Below, piece after piece: positions 10,705-18,640 of a stretch of DNA of 64,000 nt. How positions within the stretch are numbered: position 1 is the stretch's first letter; every line of letters starts with the position of its first letter. Origin of the DNA: an uncultured Winogradskyella sp. (lineage in GTDB: Bacteria; Bacteroidota; Bacteroidia; Flavobacteriales; Flavobacteriaceae); contig NZ_CANMJY010000004.1 in NCBI RefSeq assembly GCF_947498345.1, forward strand, positions 124,001 to 188,000, read 5' to 3'. A model generated the notes under the pieces. That model made no database searches. It saw nothing but the letters and a program-made list of their open reading frames with translations, and was not told the origin of the DNA. The position numbers and the translations under genes were made by a program.

Positions 10705-10722
10705 TATATTCCTTGGAATATA
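10705..10722. promoter_or_regulatory. Inverted repeat, candidate MarR operator over the promoter
   Basis: TATATTCC-TT-GGAATATA is an 8-bp perfect inverted repeat with a two-base centre. It covers the -33 TTG of the promoter at 10713-10743. Immediately upstream, ACATGGAAATATAT (10697-10710) looks like a further half-site. The core TTCC-TT-GGAA resembles the core TTCC-AT-GGAA of the larger palindrome at 12047-12070. Since the operon encodes a MarR repressor, autoregulation through these sites is the natural reading. Confidence 0.5.
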
Positions 10723-10743
10723 AATTATTTTTTCCTAAATTTG
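10713..10743 (+). promoter_or_regulatory. Promoter of the flavin reductase-GNAT-marR operon
   Basis: TTG at 10713-10715, 20-base spacer, TAAATTTG at 10736-10743: a consensus Bacteroidota promoter, placed 28 bases before the start codon of the first gene. Its -33 element lies inside the inverted repeat at 10705-10722. Confidence 0.75.
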
Positions 10744-10770
10744 TACAATCAAATAAAAACAATATAGAAT

Positions 10771-11301
10771 ATGAAAACAATAATAGCATTTGCAGGTAGT
10801 AATAGTAAAACATCTATAAATAAAGAGTTAGCGAAATATGCTGCGTCTTTAGTTGATGGAGTAGAAGTAAATGTGTTAGATTTAAATGATTTTGAATTAC
10901 CTTTATATGGAATGGATCATGAATTATCTCATGGTATTCCAGAAAATGCGCAAATTTTTTTAGATTTAATTAAATCTACTGATGGTATAGTATTATCGTT
11001 AGCAGAGCATAATGGAACTTATGCAACTGTATTTAAAAACTTATTTGACTGGATGTCTAGAATAGATGGTAAACTCTGGAGTGATAAGCCAATGTTATTG
11101 ATGGCAACTTCACCAGGAGCTAGAGGTGGTTCTACAGGATTAGAAATTGCTAAAGGACGTTTTGGATATATGGGAGGTAATATAGTTGGAAGTTTTAATT
11201 TACCATCATTCGGAGATAATTTTTCTGATGGGAAAATCATTAATGAGGAGCTAAATAAAGAATTATTAGAAGAAGTAAAACAACTGGAAGAAAGCTTATA
11301 G
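10771..11301 (+). CDS. NAD(P)H-dependent FMN reductase family protein
   Basis: A 176-residue flavodoxin-like protein. The phosphate-binding loop is AFAGSNSKTSINKEL at residues 7-21, followed by the typical 'LPLYGMDHE' and 'DGIVLSLAEHNGTYATVFKN' segments, where the YP/HNG region contacts the flavin ring in NADPH:FMN/quinone reductases. It would reduce FMN, quinones, azo dyes or chromate. It is first in a tight operon (2 bases to the acetyltransferase, then 1 base to marR), the usual setting for an electrophile or quinone defence enzyme under a MarR repressor. Substrate not determined. Confidence 0.85.
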   Translation: MKTIIAFAGSNSKTSINKELAKYAASLVDGVEVNVLDLNDFELPLYGMDHELSHGIPENAQIFLDLIKSTDGIVLSLAEHNGTYATVFKNLFDWMSRIDGKLWSDKPMLLMATSPGARGGSTGLEIAKGRFGYMGGNIVGSFNLPSFGDNFSDGKIINEELNKELLEEVKQLEESL

Positions 11302-11303
11302 AT

Positions 11304-11585
11304 ATGGAAATTCAACAAAATGATAATGAAAAGAAAGGTGAGTTCTTTTACGAAATTGATGGAAAGAAACTCGGTTTAATGACCTATAGTCATGCAGGAG
11401 CAGACAAAATAATAATTGACCACACAGAGGTTGATGAATCTCTTAAAGGACAAGGTGTGGGTTATAAATTAGTTGAAGCTGCTGTAATTTACGCCAGAGA
11501 AAACAATCTCAAAATTATGCCGCTTTGCCCTTTTGCTAATGCAGTTTTTAAGAAACGAAGTGAATATAATGATGTAAGATTCTAA
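11304..11585 (+). CDS. Minimal GNAT-fold N-acetyltransferase (YidJ/Gtn1-like)
   Basis: A 93-residue protein of the very short acetyltransferase family that contains little more than the acetyl-CoA-binding core. The acetyl-CoA loop is ESLKGQGVGYKLVEAAV (about residues 46-62), followed by a helix and the family ending 'IMPLCPFANAVFKKR..EY', including a conserved Cys. Known members are thought to be general or stress-related acetyltransferases, with few confirmed substrates. It lies between flavin reductase and marR with almost no spacing, so it belongs to the same operon. Confidence 0.82.
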   Translation: MEIQQNDNEKKGEFFYEIDGKKLGLMTYSHAGADKIIIDHTEVDESLKGQGVGYKLVEAAVIYARENNLKIMPLCPFANAVFKKRSEYNDVRF

Positions 11586-11586
11586 T

Positions 11587-12024
11587 ATGGGTGATTTAGC
11601 AAAAGATATCAATTCAAAGTTTGAAAATAATAGAATTAAGGCATTACTTAATATTATTTACACAGCCAATTGGATTAACAGTTGCCAGAATGAATTTTTT
11701 AAGGAATTTGGTATTAGTCCTCAACAATACAATATTTTAAGAATATTACGTGGTGCAGGAGAGCCTTTAAAAGTTCAGACCATTAAAGATAGAATGTTAG
11801 AACGCTCACCGAATGCAACTAGGTTAATGGATAAACTATGTGCTAAAAATTATATAGAACGTTTACCATCTGAGCATGACAGGCGCGTTGTAAAAATTGC
11901 AATTACCCAAGAAGGTAAAGACTTATTAGATTCTATACCTAAAAACTTAAATAAAGAATTGCTAAAAAACTTAAATGAAGAAGAAGCAGAACAATTAAGT
12001 AATTTATTAGATAAAATGCGTTAA
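11587..12024 (+). CDS. MarR family transcriptional regulator
   Basis: A 145-residue winged-helix repressor. The recognition helix region 'LKVQTIKDRMLERSPNATRLMDKLCAKNYIERL' and the wing 'PSEHDRRVVKIAITQEGKDLLD' (the classic D-R-R-x-V wing) are clear; dimerisation helices lie at both ends. It contains a Cys near residue 33 and another near 81, which could sense oxidants or electrophiles, but this is only a possibility. It is the third gene of the flavin reductase operon and lies just upstream of a 24-bp perfect palindrome and the pirin genes, so it probably controls both units. Confidence 0.9.
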   Translation: MGDLAKDINSKFENNRIKALLNIIYTANWINSCQNEFFKEFGISPQQYNILRILRGAGEPLKVQTIKDRMLERSPNATRLMDKLCAKNYIERLPSEHDRRVVKIAITQEGKDLLDSIPKNLNKELLKNLNEEEAEQLSNLLDKMR

Positions 12025-12046
12025 CGTTAAACGTGTTTTTTTAACT

Positions 12047-12070
12047 AAATATTTTCCATGGAAAATATTT
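12047..12070. promoter_or_regulatory. 24-bp perfect palindrome, candidate MarR operator before the pirin genes
   Basis: The 24 bases are a perfect inverted repeat centred on CCATGG, with half-site AAATATTTTCCA. It lies 22 bases behind the marR stop and 107 bases ahead of the first pirin gene. The TTCCATGGAA core resembles the repeat at 10705-10722. A further partial copy, TTCCATG, is at 12141-12147. No consensus promoter was found next to it, so whether it blocks or marks a promoter is open. Confidence 0.55.
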
Positions 12071-12176
12071 TAAATGATAGAGAACTAAAATGAAACATCT
12101 TTTATCTGAATTTAATAATAAAATAATGATTTTAAAGATGTTCCATGTGACTTTTAAAAACAATAAGAATTAACAC

Positions 12177-13049
12177 ATGAAAACAAATTCAATAAAAAGA
12201 GTAGGACGGAGTGACTTCGTTAATATGGGGCTAATACGTTTGCGTCAACCATTGCCAACACAAGGCATAGATATGATTGACCCGTTTATTCTATTGCATC
12301 ACTATGGTCCTTATGAAATCAATGAAAAAAGTAATCCATTCGATTTAGGACCACATCCTCATAGAGGTTTTGAACCTATAACATTTTTAGTGCAAGGAGA
12401 ACAACTACATAGAGATTCATTAGGTAATGAAAGTGTAGTTAAAGCTGGTGATGTGCAATGGACCACAGCAGGAAGAGGAATTATTCACGCAGAAGGGCCA
12501 ACTAAAGAATTCGTTAATAAAGGTGGAACCATAGAAGGTATTCAACTATGGCTAAATCTTCCAGCTGAAAAGAAGATGATGCAACCCAACTATCAGCATG
12601 CAAAGCAAGAAGATTTTAGAGTTGTTACTTCTGAAGATAATGAAGTAGAAACAAGAATAGTTTCTGGAGAATTAAACAATACCTATGGAAGAATAGCTAC
12701 ACAGACATCTGTAAACGCTTTCTTGATAGAAGCTAAAGAAGGAGGGTTAGAGTCTATTCCATTTTCAAATTCACATCAAAGTCTATTGTACTTATTAAAA
12801 GGTAAAGTGAAAGTTAATGGAGAGATGACTTTAGAATTAAATAAAAATCAACTCATTCAGTTTAATCAAGATGGGGATGGTTTTACAATTGAAGCTTCAT
12901 CAGATAGTTTATTGTTATTTCTATCAGGTGAGCCGTTTAATGAGCCTGTGACAACATATGGGCCATATGTAATGAATAATCAAACAGAATTAATGGAAGC
13001 AATGCGAGATTACCAAATGGGTAAAATGGGGTTTCTTCCTGCAAGTTAA
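12177..13049 (+). CDS. Pirin family protein (first copy)
   Basis: A 290-residue bicupin. The N-terminal cupin has the pirin metal-site motifs GPHPHRGFEP (two His) and GIIHAEGP (His, Glu). The C-terminal cupin begins around residue 175 and ends with 'GEPFNEPVTTYGPYVMNNQTEL', the conserved pirin C-terminal motif. Bacterial pirins bind Fe or another metal; some have quercetin dioxygenase activity and others affect pyruvate metabolism or stress response. The role here is unknown. It is followed 19 bases later by a second pirin, and both probably belong to the MarR regulon suggested by the palindrome upstream. Confidence 0.9.
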   Translation: MKTNSIKRVGRSDFVNMGLIRLRQPLPTQGIDMIDPFILLHHYGPYEINEKSNPFDLGPHPHRGFEPITFLVQGEQLHRDSLGNESVVKAGDVQWTTAGRGIIHAEGPTKEFVNKGGTIEGIQLWLNLPAEKKMMQPNYQHAKQEDFRVVTSEDNEVETRIVSGELNNTYGRIATQTSVNAFLIEAKEGGLESIPFSNSHQSLLYLLKGKVKVNGEMTLELNKNQLIQFNQDGDGFTIEASSDSLLLFLSGEPFNEPVTTYGPYVMNNQTELMEAMRDYQMGKMGFLPAS

Positions 13050-13068
13050 TAATATAAATACAAGAAAA

Positions 13069-13785
13069 ATGAAAACTATAATTCACAAAGCAGATACAAG
13101 AGGATATGCAGACCATGGCTGGTTAAAGTCTTATCACACATTCAGTTTTGCTAGCTATCAAAATGCAGAGCGTATGAATTTTGGTATGTTACGCGTTTTA
13201 AATGATGATGTAGTACAGCCAAAAATGGGATTTGGAACACATCCACATCAAAACATGGAGATTATTTCAATTCCATTAAAAGGTGCTTTATCACACAAAG
13301 ATAGTATGGGTAATAAACGCGCTATTGAAGTAGGAGAAGTTCAGGTAATGAGTGCAGGTACTGGTTTAACACACTCTGAGTTTAATGATAGTAAAACTGA
13401 TGAAGTCAATTTTTTGCAATTATGGATTATTCCAGAAGAATTGAGTGTAAAACCTAATTATGAGCAAAAGCAATTTTCTGAAGAAGGTAAGAAAAATAAA
13501 ATCCAGACCGTTGTTGCTCCAAAGGATAAATTAGAAGGGGAAGCTCTTCCTATAAGTCAACAAGCTTATATATACAGAACTAGCTTAGATGCTGATGCCT
13601 CCATTGATTTAAACTTTAAATCTCAAAATAATGGACTGTATGTTTTTGTTGTTGATGGTGATATTGAAATAGACGGGAATTCTTTAACAAAAAGAGATGC
13701 AGTAGGTATTTCAGAAACAAATCATGTATCCATTAAATCTAAAACCAATTCTGAACTGGTCATGATTGAAGTTCCAATGAGTTAG
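13069..13785 (+). CDS. Pirin family protein (second copy, YhhW-like)
   Basis: A 238-residue pirin of the shorter type seen in E. coli YhhW. The N-terminal cupin metal motifs are present (FGTHPHQNMEII, then LTHSEFN with His and Glu). The start 'IHKADTRGYADHGWLKSYHTFSFASYQN' is the classic opening of this subfamily. The C-terminal cupin is degenerate, as usual. It overlaps in likely function with the preceding pirin but is only a distant paralogue, so this is not a recent duplication. A strong terminator follows at 13811-13842. Confidence 0.9.
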   Translation: MKTIIHKADTRGYADHGWLKSYHTFSFASYQNAERMNFGMLRVLNDDVVQPKMGFGTHPHQNMEIISIPLKGALSHKDSMGNKRAIEVGEVQVMSAGTGLTHSEFNDSKTDEVNFLQLWIIPEELSVKPNYEQKQFSEEGKKNKIQTVVAPKDKLEGEALPISQQAYIYRTSLDADASIDLNFKSQNNGLYVFVVDGDIEIDGNSLTKRDAVGISETNHVSIKSKTNSELVMIEVPMS

Positions 13786-13810
13786 ATTGGTAACAATTAA
13801 TTAATAGTAG

Positions 13811-13842
13811 AAAAAGCATTCTAATTTTAGAATGCTTTTTTA
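13811..13842 (+). terminator. Terminator after the pirin pair
   Basis: A 13-bp perfect stem, AAAAAGCATTCTA (13811-13823) with TAGAATGCTTTTT (13828-13840), 4-base loop and T run. It can work in both directions. Confidence 0.88.
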
Positions 13843-13896
13843 GTTTATTTCACGATATTTGTTTTTAGCTAACGATTAAAAATTAAGAATATAATT

Positions 13897-14079
13897 ATGG
13901 CGATGAATAAAAATACAGTACTAGCTTGGGCTACAGTTCTTATGCTGGTAATGGGAGTAGTATTAATATTAATGGGAGCTTACAGGTATGATGATGTAGC
14001 AGGATGGGGTTTTGCAACGGTTGGATTTGGTTTTTTTGCTATAGCTTGGGTGTTTAATGCTTTAAAAGGACGTGTATAA
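13897..14079 (+). CDS. Small two-helix membrane protein upstream of ettA (CAL67264-like)
   Basis: A 60-residue protein with two hydrophobic segments (about residues 8-27 and 35-54) joined by a short loop with YRYDDVAGWG. From memory it resembles a short membrane protein widely kept in Flavobacteria under the label CAL67264 family; I cannot confirm this by search. Its last base overlaps the first base of the ettA start codon (TAATG), so translation of the two genes is probably coupled. Function unknown; the fixed link to a translation factor is the main clue. Confidence 0.75.
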   Translation: MAMNKNTVLAWATVLMLVMGVVLILMGAYRYDDVAGWGFATVGFGFFAIAWVFNALKGRV

Positions 14080-15770
14080 TGAGTGACGATAAGCAAATAA
14101 TCTTCTCAATGTCTGGTGTTACAAAGACATTTCAATCCGCAAATACACCAGTTTTAAAAAATATTTATTTAAGTTTTTTCTACGGAGCCAAAATAGGAAT
14201 CTTAGGTCTTAATGGTTCGGGTAAATCTACCTTATTAAAGATTATCGCTGGAGTTGATAAGAATTACCAAGGTGAAGTAGTCTTTAAACCAGGCTATGCT
14301 GTTGGTTATTTAGAACAAGAGCCACAGTTAGATGATAATAAAACCGTAATGGAAGTTGTTCGGGAAGGTGCAGCAGAAACAGTAGCTATACTAGATGAAT
14401 ACAATAGTATTAATGATCAGTTTGGCTTAGAAGAGGTTTATAGTGATCCTGATAAGATGGAAAAACTTATGAATCGCCAAGCCGAGTTACAAGATCAGAT
14501 TGATGCTTCTAATGCCTGGGAATTAGATACTAAGCTTGAAATCGCTATGGATGCTTTGCGTACACCTGATGGTGATAAAAAGATAGGAGTATTATCTGGA
14601 GGAGAACGTCGTCGTGTTGCTTTATGCCGTTTATTACTTAAAGAACCAGATGTATTATTATTAGATGAGCCTACTAACCATTTAGATGCAGAATCTGTTC
14701 ATTGGTTAGAACATCATTTAGCACAATATAAAGGTACTGTAATTGCTGTTACGCATGATAGGTATTTCTTAGATAATGTGGCAGGTTGGATATTAGAACT
14801 CGATAGAGGTGAAGGTATACCGTGGAAAGGTAATTATTCGTCTTGGTTAGACCAAAAGTCTAAACGTTTAGCACAAGAAAGTAAGTCTGCTTCTAAGCGT
14901 CAAAAAACATTAGAACGTGAGTTAGAATGGGTAAGGCAAGGTGCTAAAGGACGGCAAACTAAACAAAAAGCGCGTCTAAAAAATTACGATAAATTAATGA
15001 GTCAAGATCAAAAGCAACTTGACGAAAAACTTGAAATATATATACCTAATGGTCCACGTTTAGGAACAAACGTAATTGAAGCTATTGGTGTAGCTAAAGG
15101 CTATGGTGATAAGTTGTTATATGATGATTTGAATTTTAATCTTCCACAAGCAGGTATTGTTGGTGTTATTGGGCCCAACGGAGCAGGTAAGACTACAATT
15201 TTTAGAATGATAATGGGAGAAGAGACTCCAGATAAAGGGGATTTTAAAGTAGGTGAGACTGCTAAAATTGCATATGTAGACCAAAAGCATGCAAATATTA
15301 ATCCTGAAAAATCCATTTGGCAAAACTTTAGTGATGAGCAAGAATTAGTAATGATGGGAGGACGACAAGTAAACTCTAGAGCATACCTTAGTCGATTTAA
15401 CTTTTCAGGAAGTGAACAGAATAAAAAAGTAAAACTGTTATCTGGTGGAGAACGTAACCGTTTACATTTAGCAATGACCTTAAAGGAAGAAGGTAATGTT
15501 TTACTTTTAGATGAGCCTACTAATGATTTAGATGTCAATACATTAAGGGCTTTAGAAGAAGGTTTAGAAAACTTTGCAGGTTGCGCGGTAGTGATTAGTC
15601 ACGATAGATGGTTTTTAGATAGAATTTGTACGCATATTTTAGCTTTCGAAGGGGATAGTCAAGTCTATTTCTTTGAGGGTGGTTTTAGTGATTATGAGGA
15701 AAATAAGAAAAAACGTTTAGGAGGTGATTTAATGCCAAAACGTATTAAATATAAAAAATTAGTAAGATAA
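14079..15770 (+). CDS. ettA: Energy-dependent translational throttle protein EttA (ABC-F)
   Basis: A 563-residue soluble protein with two ABC ATPase domains and no membrane segment. Domain 1 has Walker A GLNGSGKST, signature LSGGERRRV and Walker B LLLDEPTNHLD. The linker between them is rich in Lys, Arg and Gln (ABC-F P-site interaction motif). Domain 2 has GPNGAGKTT, LSGGERNRL and LLLDEPTNDLD. The length and the insertion 'DNVAGWILELDRGEGIPWKGNY' (arm) match EttA rather than Uup or antibiotic-resistance ABC-Fs. EttA sits in the ribosomal E site and gates the first peptide bond according to the ATP/ADP ratio. It is followed by a strong terminator. Confidence 0.95.
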   Translation: MSDDKQIIFSMSGVTKTFQSANTPVLKNIYLSFFYGAKIGILGLNGSGKSTLLKIIAGVDKNYQGEVVFKPGYAVGYLEQEPQLDDNKTVMEVVREGAAETVAILDEYNSINDQFGLEEVYSDPDKMEKLMNRQAELQDQIDASNAWELDTKLEIAMDALRTPDGDKKIGVLSGGERRRVALCRLLLKEPDVLLLDEPTNHLDAESVHWLEHHLAQYKGTVIAVTHDRYFLDNVAGWILELDRGEGIPWKGNYSSWLDQKSKRLAQESKSASKRQKTLERELEWVRQGAKGRQTKQKARLKNYDKLMSQDQKQLDEKLEIYIPNGPRLGTNVIEAIGVAKGYGDKLLYDDLNFNLPQAGIVGVIGPNGAGKTTIFRMIMGEETPDKGDFKVGETAKIAYVDQKHANINPEKSIWQNFSDEQELVMMGGRQVNSRAYLSRFNFSGSEQNKKVKLLSGGERNRLHLAMTLKEEGNVLLLDEPTNDLDVNTLRALEEGLENFAGCAVVISHDRWFLDRICTHILAFEGDSQVYFFEGGFSDYEENKKKRLGGDLMPKRIKYKKLVR

Positions 15771-15792
15771 TCATCTAATGATCAGATGCTAA

Positions 15793-15835
15793 CATCATAA
15801 AAAAAGCCTGCATTTTGCAGGCTTTTTTTATGATG
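15793..15835. terminator. Strong bidirectional terminator between ettA and the 75-aa gene
   Basis: A 20-bp perfect inverted repeat (15793-15812 with 15816-15835) around a 3-base loop. The central stem GCCTGCA/TGCAGGC is flanked by A and T runs on both sides, so it stops transcripts of ettA from the left and of the minus-strand 75-aa gene from the right. Confidence 0.92.
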
Positions 15836-15846
15836 TTTAATTAATA

Positions 15847-16074
15847 TTAGTTATCAATATCATAAAGATGGCTACTTGTAAAATCCTTGTAGGAATCATC
15901 TGCATCACGAAATGCATTTGTTTCCATTAATTTCTTATTCTCAGCCTTTAATTTGTACATCTTTATAATGGCATGAATAATAAAAATAAGAAATATTGAA
16001 GCAACAGCTATTAGAATCATAGTTAGTTGTTCTGTAGTCACAACTAAAGCCTTGAAAAGCATATTGTTAAGCAT
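15847..16074 (-). CDS. Small single-pass membrane protein, 75 aa, function unknown
   Basis: Not recognised. The protein has one strong membrane segment at about residues 18-38 (MILIAVASIFLIFIIHAIIKMY), a short basic/amphipathic helix (KLKAENKKLMETN) and an acidic, Ser/Asp-rich end. It stands alone on the minus strand and shares the bidirectional terminator with ettA. The ATG at 16074 gives a plausible start; the internal Met at residues 5 and 19 cannot be excluded. About 200 non-coding bases lie between it and the next gene, in which I see no clear feature. Confidence 0.55.
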   Translation of the reverse strand: MLNNMLFKALVVTTEQLTMILIAVASIFLIFIIHAIIKMYKLKAENKKLMETNAFRDADDSYKDFTSSHLYDIDN

Positions 16075-16280
16075 GGTTATAATTGTTAGATTTGGGTTCT
16101 ACAGTGCTAATATAGTAAAAAATACTAATGTAAATGCTTAATTTTAAATTATTTACCCTTACATTTTTTGTAAATTCATCGATAAAAGGGTCTTATAATG
16201 CGACGAAACGCACTGTTTTAGGCTAAAGGACGTAATTTGAAAACATGTTAACAATACTAAAATTTAACATATTTAATCTG

Positions 16281-17051
16281 TTAATACCAGTCTAAAAATT
16301 CAATGTTTATAGAACTATTGTCTTTACTTACAATTTTCTTGAATTTATTTAAATCACTCATACCCTCAGACCCTCTATAATGGTATGGATAAACAGTTTT
16401 AGGCTTAAATTCTAAAACAGCACTTGCAGCACTTTCAACAGTCATTGTCCAGGGTAGATTCATACATATAAAGGCTTTGTCGATATTTTTTAGACTTCTC
16501 ATTTCCGGAATATCTTCTGTGTCACCAGAAATATAGATGCGTTCCTCTTCGATATTTAATACATAACCATTACCTCTTCCTTTTGTATGATATTCTAAAG
16601 CCTCATTTCTTAGGTTGTACATAGGAATAGCCTCAATCTTAACGGCTTCATGCATGTAAGTATCTCCATTATTTATAGTTACTATAGTTTTACACGTCGT
16701 ACTTGGTATTTTATCAGTTACTGCTTTAGGTCCAACAATCGTTGCATTATTGAGATCTAGTGATTCGAGGGTGCTTTTACTTAAATGGTCTCCATGAATA
16801 TCCGTTATCAAAACTAAAGTAGGATCTTTTTGGTTATTGAAAGCTTTTAGCCCTCCTGTGGGGTCAATATATATAACATCATTTTCGGTTTCAAGAATTA
16901 ATGTACCGTGGGTTATAGGAATAACTTTTACAGGTTCGTCAATAATTAGTTTATCTTCTTTTTCAACAATATCAGTACTTTCTTTTTCATTTTTACAGCA
17001 AAATAATACTGTGAGAAGTAATAAGATCAATATAGATTTTATGGATTTCAT
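16281..17051 (-). CDS. Metallo-beta-lactamase-fold lipoprotein
   Basis: A 256-residue protein with a lipoprotein signal (MKSIKSILILLLLTVLFC, then Cys), so it should be anchored in the inner or outer membrane facing the periplasm. The remainder has the fold order of the UlaG-like MBL branch: HGTLILE, a YIDPTGG strand, then TDIHGDHLS, YISGDTEDIPE and a final YPYHYRG. The usual HxHxDH metal motif reads D-I-H-G-D-H, with Asp in the place of the first His; the second half and the later Asp (GDTED) and His (YHYRG) are kept. It may bind one metal or use Asp as a ligand. Substrate unknown. It is divergent from the coiled-coil gene at 17219. Confidence 0.8.
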   Translation of the reverse strand: MKSIKSILILLLLTVLFCCKNEKESTDIVEKEDKLIIDEPVKVIPITHGTLILETENDVIYIDPTGGLKAFNNQKDPTLVLITDIHGDHLSKSTLESLDLNNATIVGPKAVTDKIPSTTCKTIVTINNGDTYMHEAVKIEAIPMYNLRNEALEYHTKGRGNGYVLNIEEERIYISGDTEDIPEMRSLKNIDKAFICMNLPWTMTVESAASAVLEFKPKTVYPYHYRGSEGMSDLNKFKKIVSKDNSSINIEFLDWY

Positions 17052-17218
17052 TTTTTTGATTTTCTATAAAGATATTCAACATCTTGTCAGATATAAAAAT
17101 ATTGTAACATTTTTATTACAAATGCTACATATAATTTGCAGGTAAAGTTTTTATAGTCTTAAAAAATTACCGAAATTGCTTATCCGAAAAATTGTTCAAT
17201 TAAATAATACCATACAAT

Positions 17219-18559
17219 ATGTCTGATGATTTTGATTTATTAGAAACTAATTCACAAGAAAAAGCTGAAAAAGTAGATGTAAACTGGGGGAAAGCTATAG
17301 ACCAAATGAAGTCTAAGCTTGCTCAGGAGGATGATCCGGAAAGCCGTCAGAAAATTCTAAATGCTACATTAGACAATGTTGTGGATATGGCAGAAAAGGA
17401 TAGAACTACACTTCTTGATGCTATTAAAGATTTAACAGACTATCAAGATGAAGTAGGTATTATGTTTGAAGGTTTTTCTGCACTTAATGCTGCTGAGCAA
17501 AAGATTATTGATGATGCTGTAAAACGACTAGAACGTGCAAAAGTTGAGTTAGAAGATGCTAACAACAAACCAGATACCTGGTGGAATAACCTCTGGGGAC
17601 GTAAAGGAAAAATTAGAGATGCTGAGCAAGAGTTAGCATCAGCACAAAAAGAACGGGGTTCTGCAGATAATAGAGCAAAAGCTATGTTTCAGCAACGTAT
17701 AGAAACTGCAGATGTGCAAACATTGTTAAATGAATTGTCATTTAAGAGTCAAGCTGCAATTAAGCGTTTAAAAGATAGAGAGCTAGAAATTAAAGAGGTA
17801 GAAGAGAGTCTTAAAACGGCTATTGTAGAAGCTAGTAATAATCATACCAAAGCTCTCCAGAAGAAAAAAGAAGTTGAAGTAAAACTCGAGGAGCAATATG
17901 CATTGTTAAAGCAGGCACGCCAAGCTTTAGAAGAAGTTGCAGATAAGCAATCTACAGAATATTCTGAAGCTTTAGAAAAAGTCACACAATTAGAGCAGCA
18001 AGTTGAAGAATTAGAAGGTTTGAAAAATGCCTATACGACTTTAGCAGCGTCAAAGGATAGTTTTGTTCATAAACATAACTTAACCATTAAAGTACTTACT
18101 TCTTTAAGAAGTAATTTACAAACACATCGTGCTAAATTAAAATCAGATACTGATGAACGTTTAAAATACTATGATGGCTATGTGGTTGCTCTCAAAGCAC
18201 GTACTGATCAGGAATTTGCTGCAATTTTAGAACATTTAGGTGTTAAAACTGATGAACATATTGGCGAAACACTTGCAGCAATGCATACAGCTAGTGCCAA
18301 AGCGCGTCAGGAAATGATGGATAATATTCCAGTCCACGAAAAAGTAATGCAAGGAGTATACGGAAGTTATGCTGAGGCTTTAAAGGATATTAGGTCTAAG
18401 GATGCTGAAATTCAAAAAAACTTTGCTGATCGTTATGGGATTGATATGAAAGAGATTTTTGATGAATATTATAATGCTGATCCCAATGCACCTGCAGATG
18501 GTGGTGAACCATCAGATGAGCCAAAACCAGAAGCTAATGACGATGACTTGTTGTCTTAA
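17219..18559 (+). CDS. Long coiled-coil cytoplasmic protein, first gene of an AAA+ operon
   Basis: Not recognised as a named family. It has 446 residues, no signal peptide or membrane segment, and is acidic. Helical coiled-coil heptads run over most of residues ~95-290 (long Glu/Lys/Ala/Leu repeats); an aromatic cluster DTWWNNLWGRKGK breaks them near residue 120. Residues ~290-420 form a second helical domain, and the end is a disordered acidic tail (GGEPSDEPKPEANDDDLLS). The layout recalls helical scaffold or TelA-like proteins, but I see no convincing TelA signature. It is followed by an unknown gene, a lipoprotein and an AAA+ ATPase in the same direction, and could be the scaffold or substrate of that ATPase. 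Confidence 0.7.
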   Translation: MSDDFDLLETNSQEKAEKVDVNWGKAIDQMKSKLAQEDDPESRQKILNATLDNVVDMAEKDRTTLLDAIKDLTDYQDEVGIMFEGFSALNAAEQKIIDDAVKRLERAKVELEDANNKPDTWWNNLWGRKGKIRDAEQELASAQKERGSADNRAKAMFQQRIETADVQTLLNELSFKSQAAIKRLKDRELEIKEVEESLKTAIVEASNNHTKALQKKKEVEVKLEEQYALLKQARQALEEVADKQSTEYSEALEKVTQLEQQVEELEGLKNAYTTLAASKDSFVHKHNLTIKVLTSLRSNLQTHRAKLKSDTDERLKYYDGYVVALKARTDQEFAAILEHLGVKTDEHIGETLAAMHTASAKARQEMMDNIPVHEKVMQGVYGSYAEALKDIRSKDAEIQKNFADRYGIDMKEIFDEYYNADPNAPADGGEPSDEPKPEANDDDLLS

Positions 18560-18640
18560 ATAGTATAGTCTTAGGTATTCTGTAGGGATTTGGTAATGCT
18601 CAACTGCTGAATACTGCGGCTGTTAATTGCATAACTAAAT

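Noticed and set aside
12047..12070. Origin-like or mobile-element end at the perfect palindrome
   Set aside because: It is single, has no flanking direct repeats or DnaA-box cluster, and its core matches the other site of the MarR operon, so an operator is simpler.
15101..15538. Antisense ORF of 145 codons inside ettA
   Set aside because: It lies fully over the conserved second ABC domain of ettA and shows Ser/Phe/Leu-rich composition typical of a shadow frame.
17219..18559. Assigning the coiled-coil protein as a TelA tellurite-resistance protein
   Set aside because: The helical character is similar, but no TelA-specific motif could be pointed out and no ter genes are nearby.
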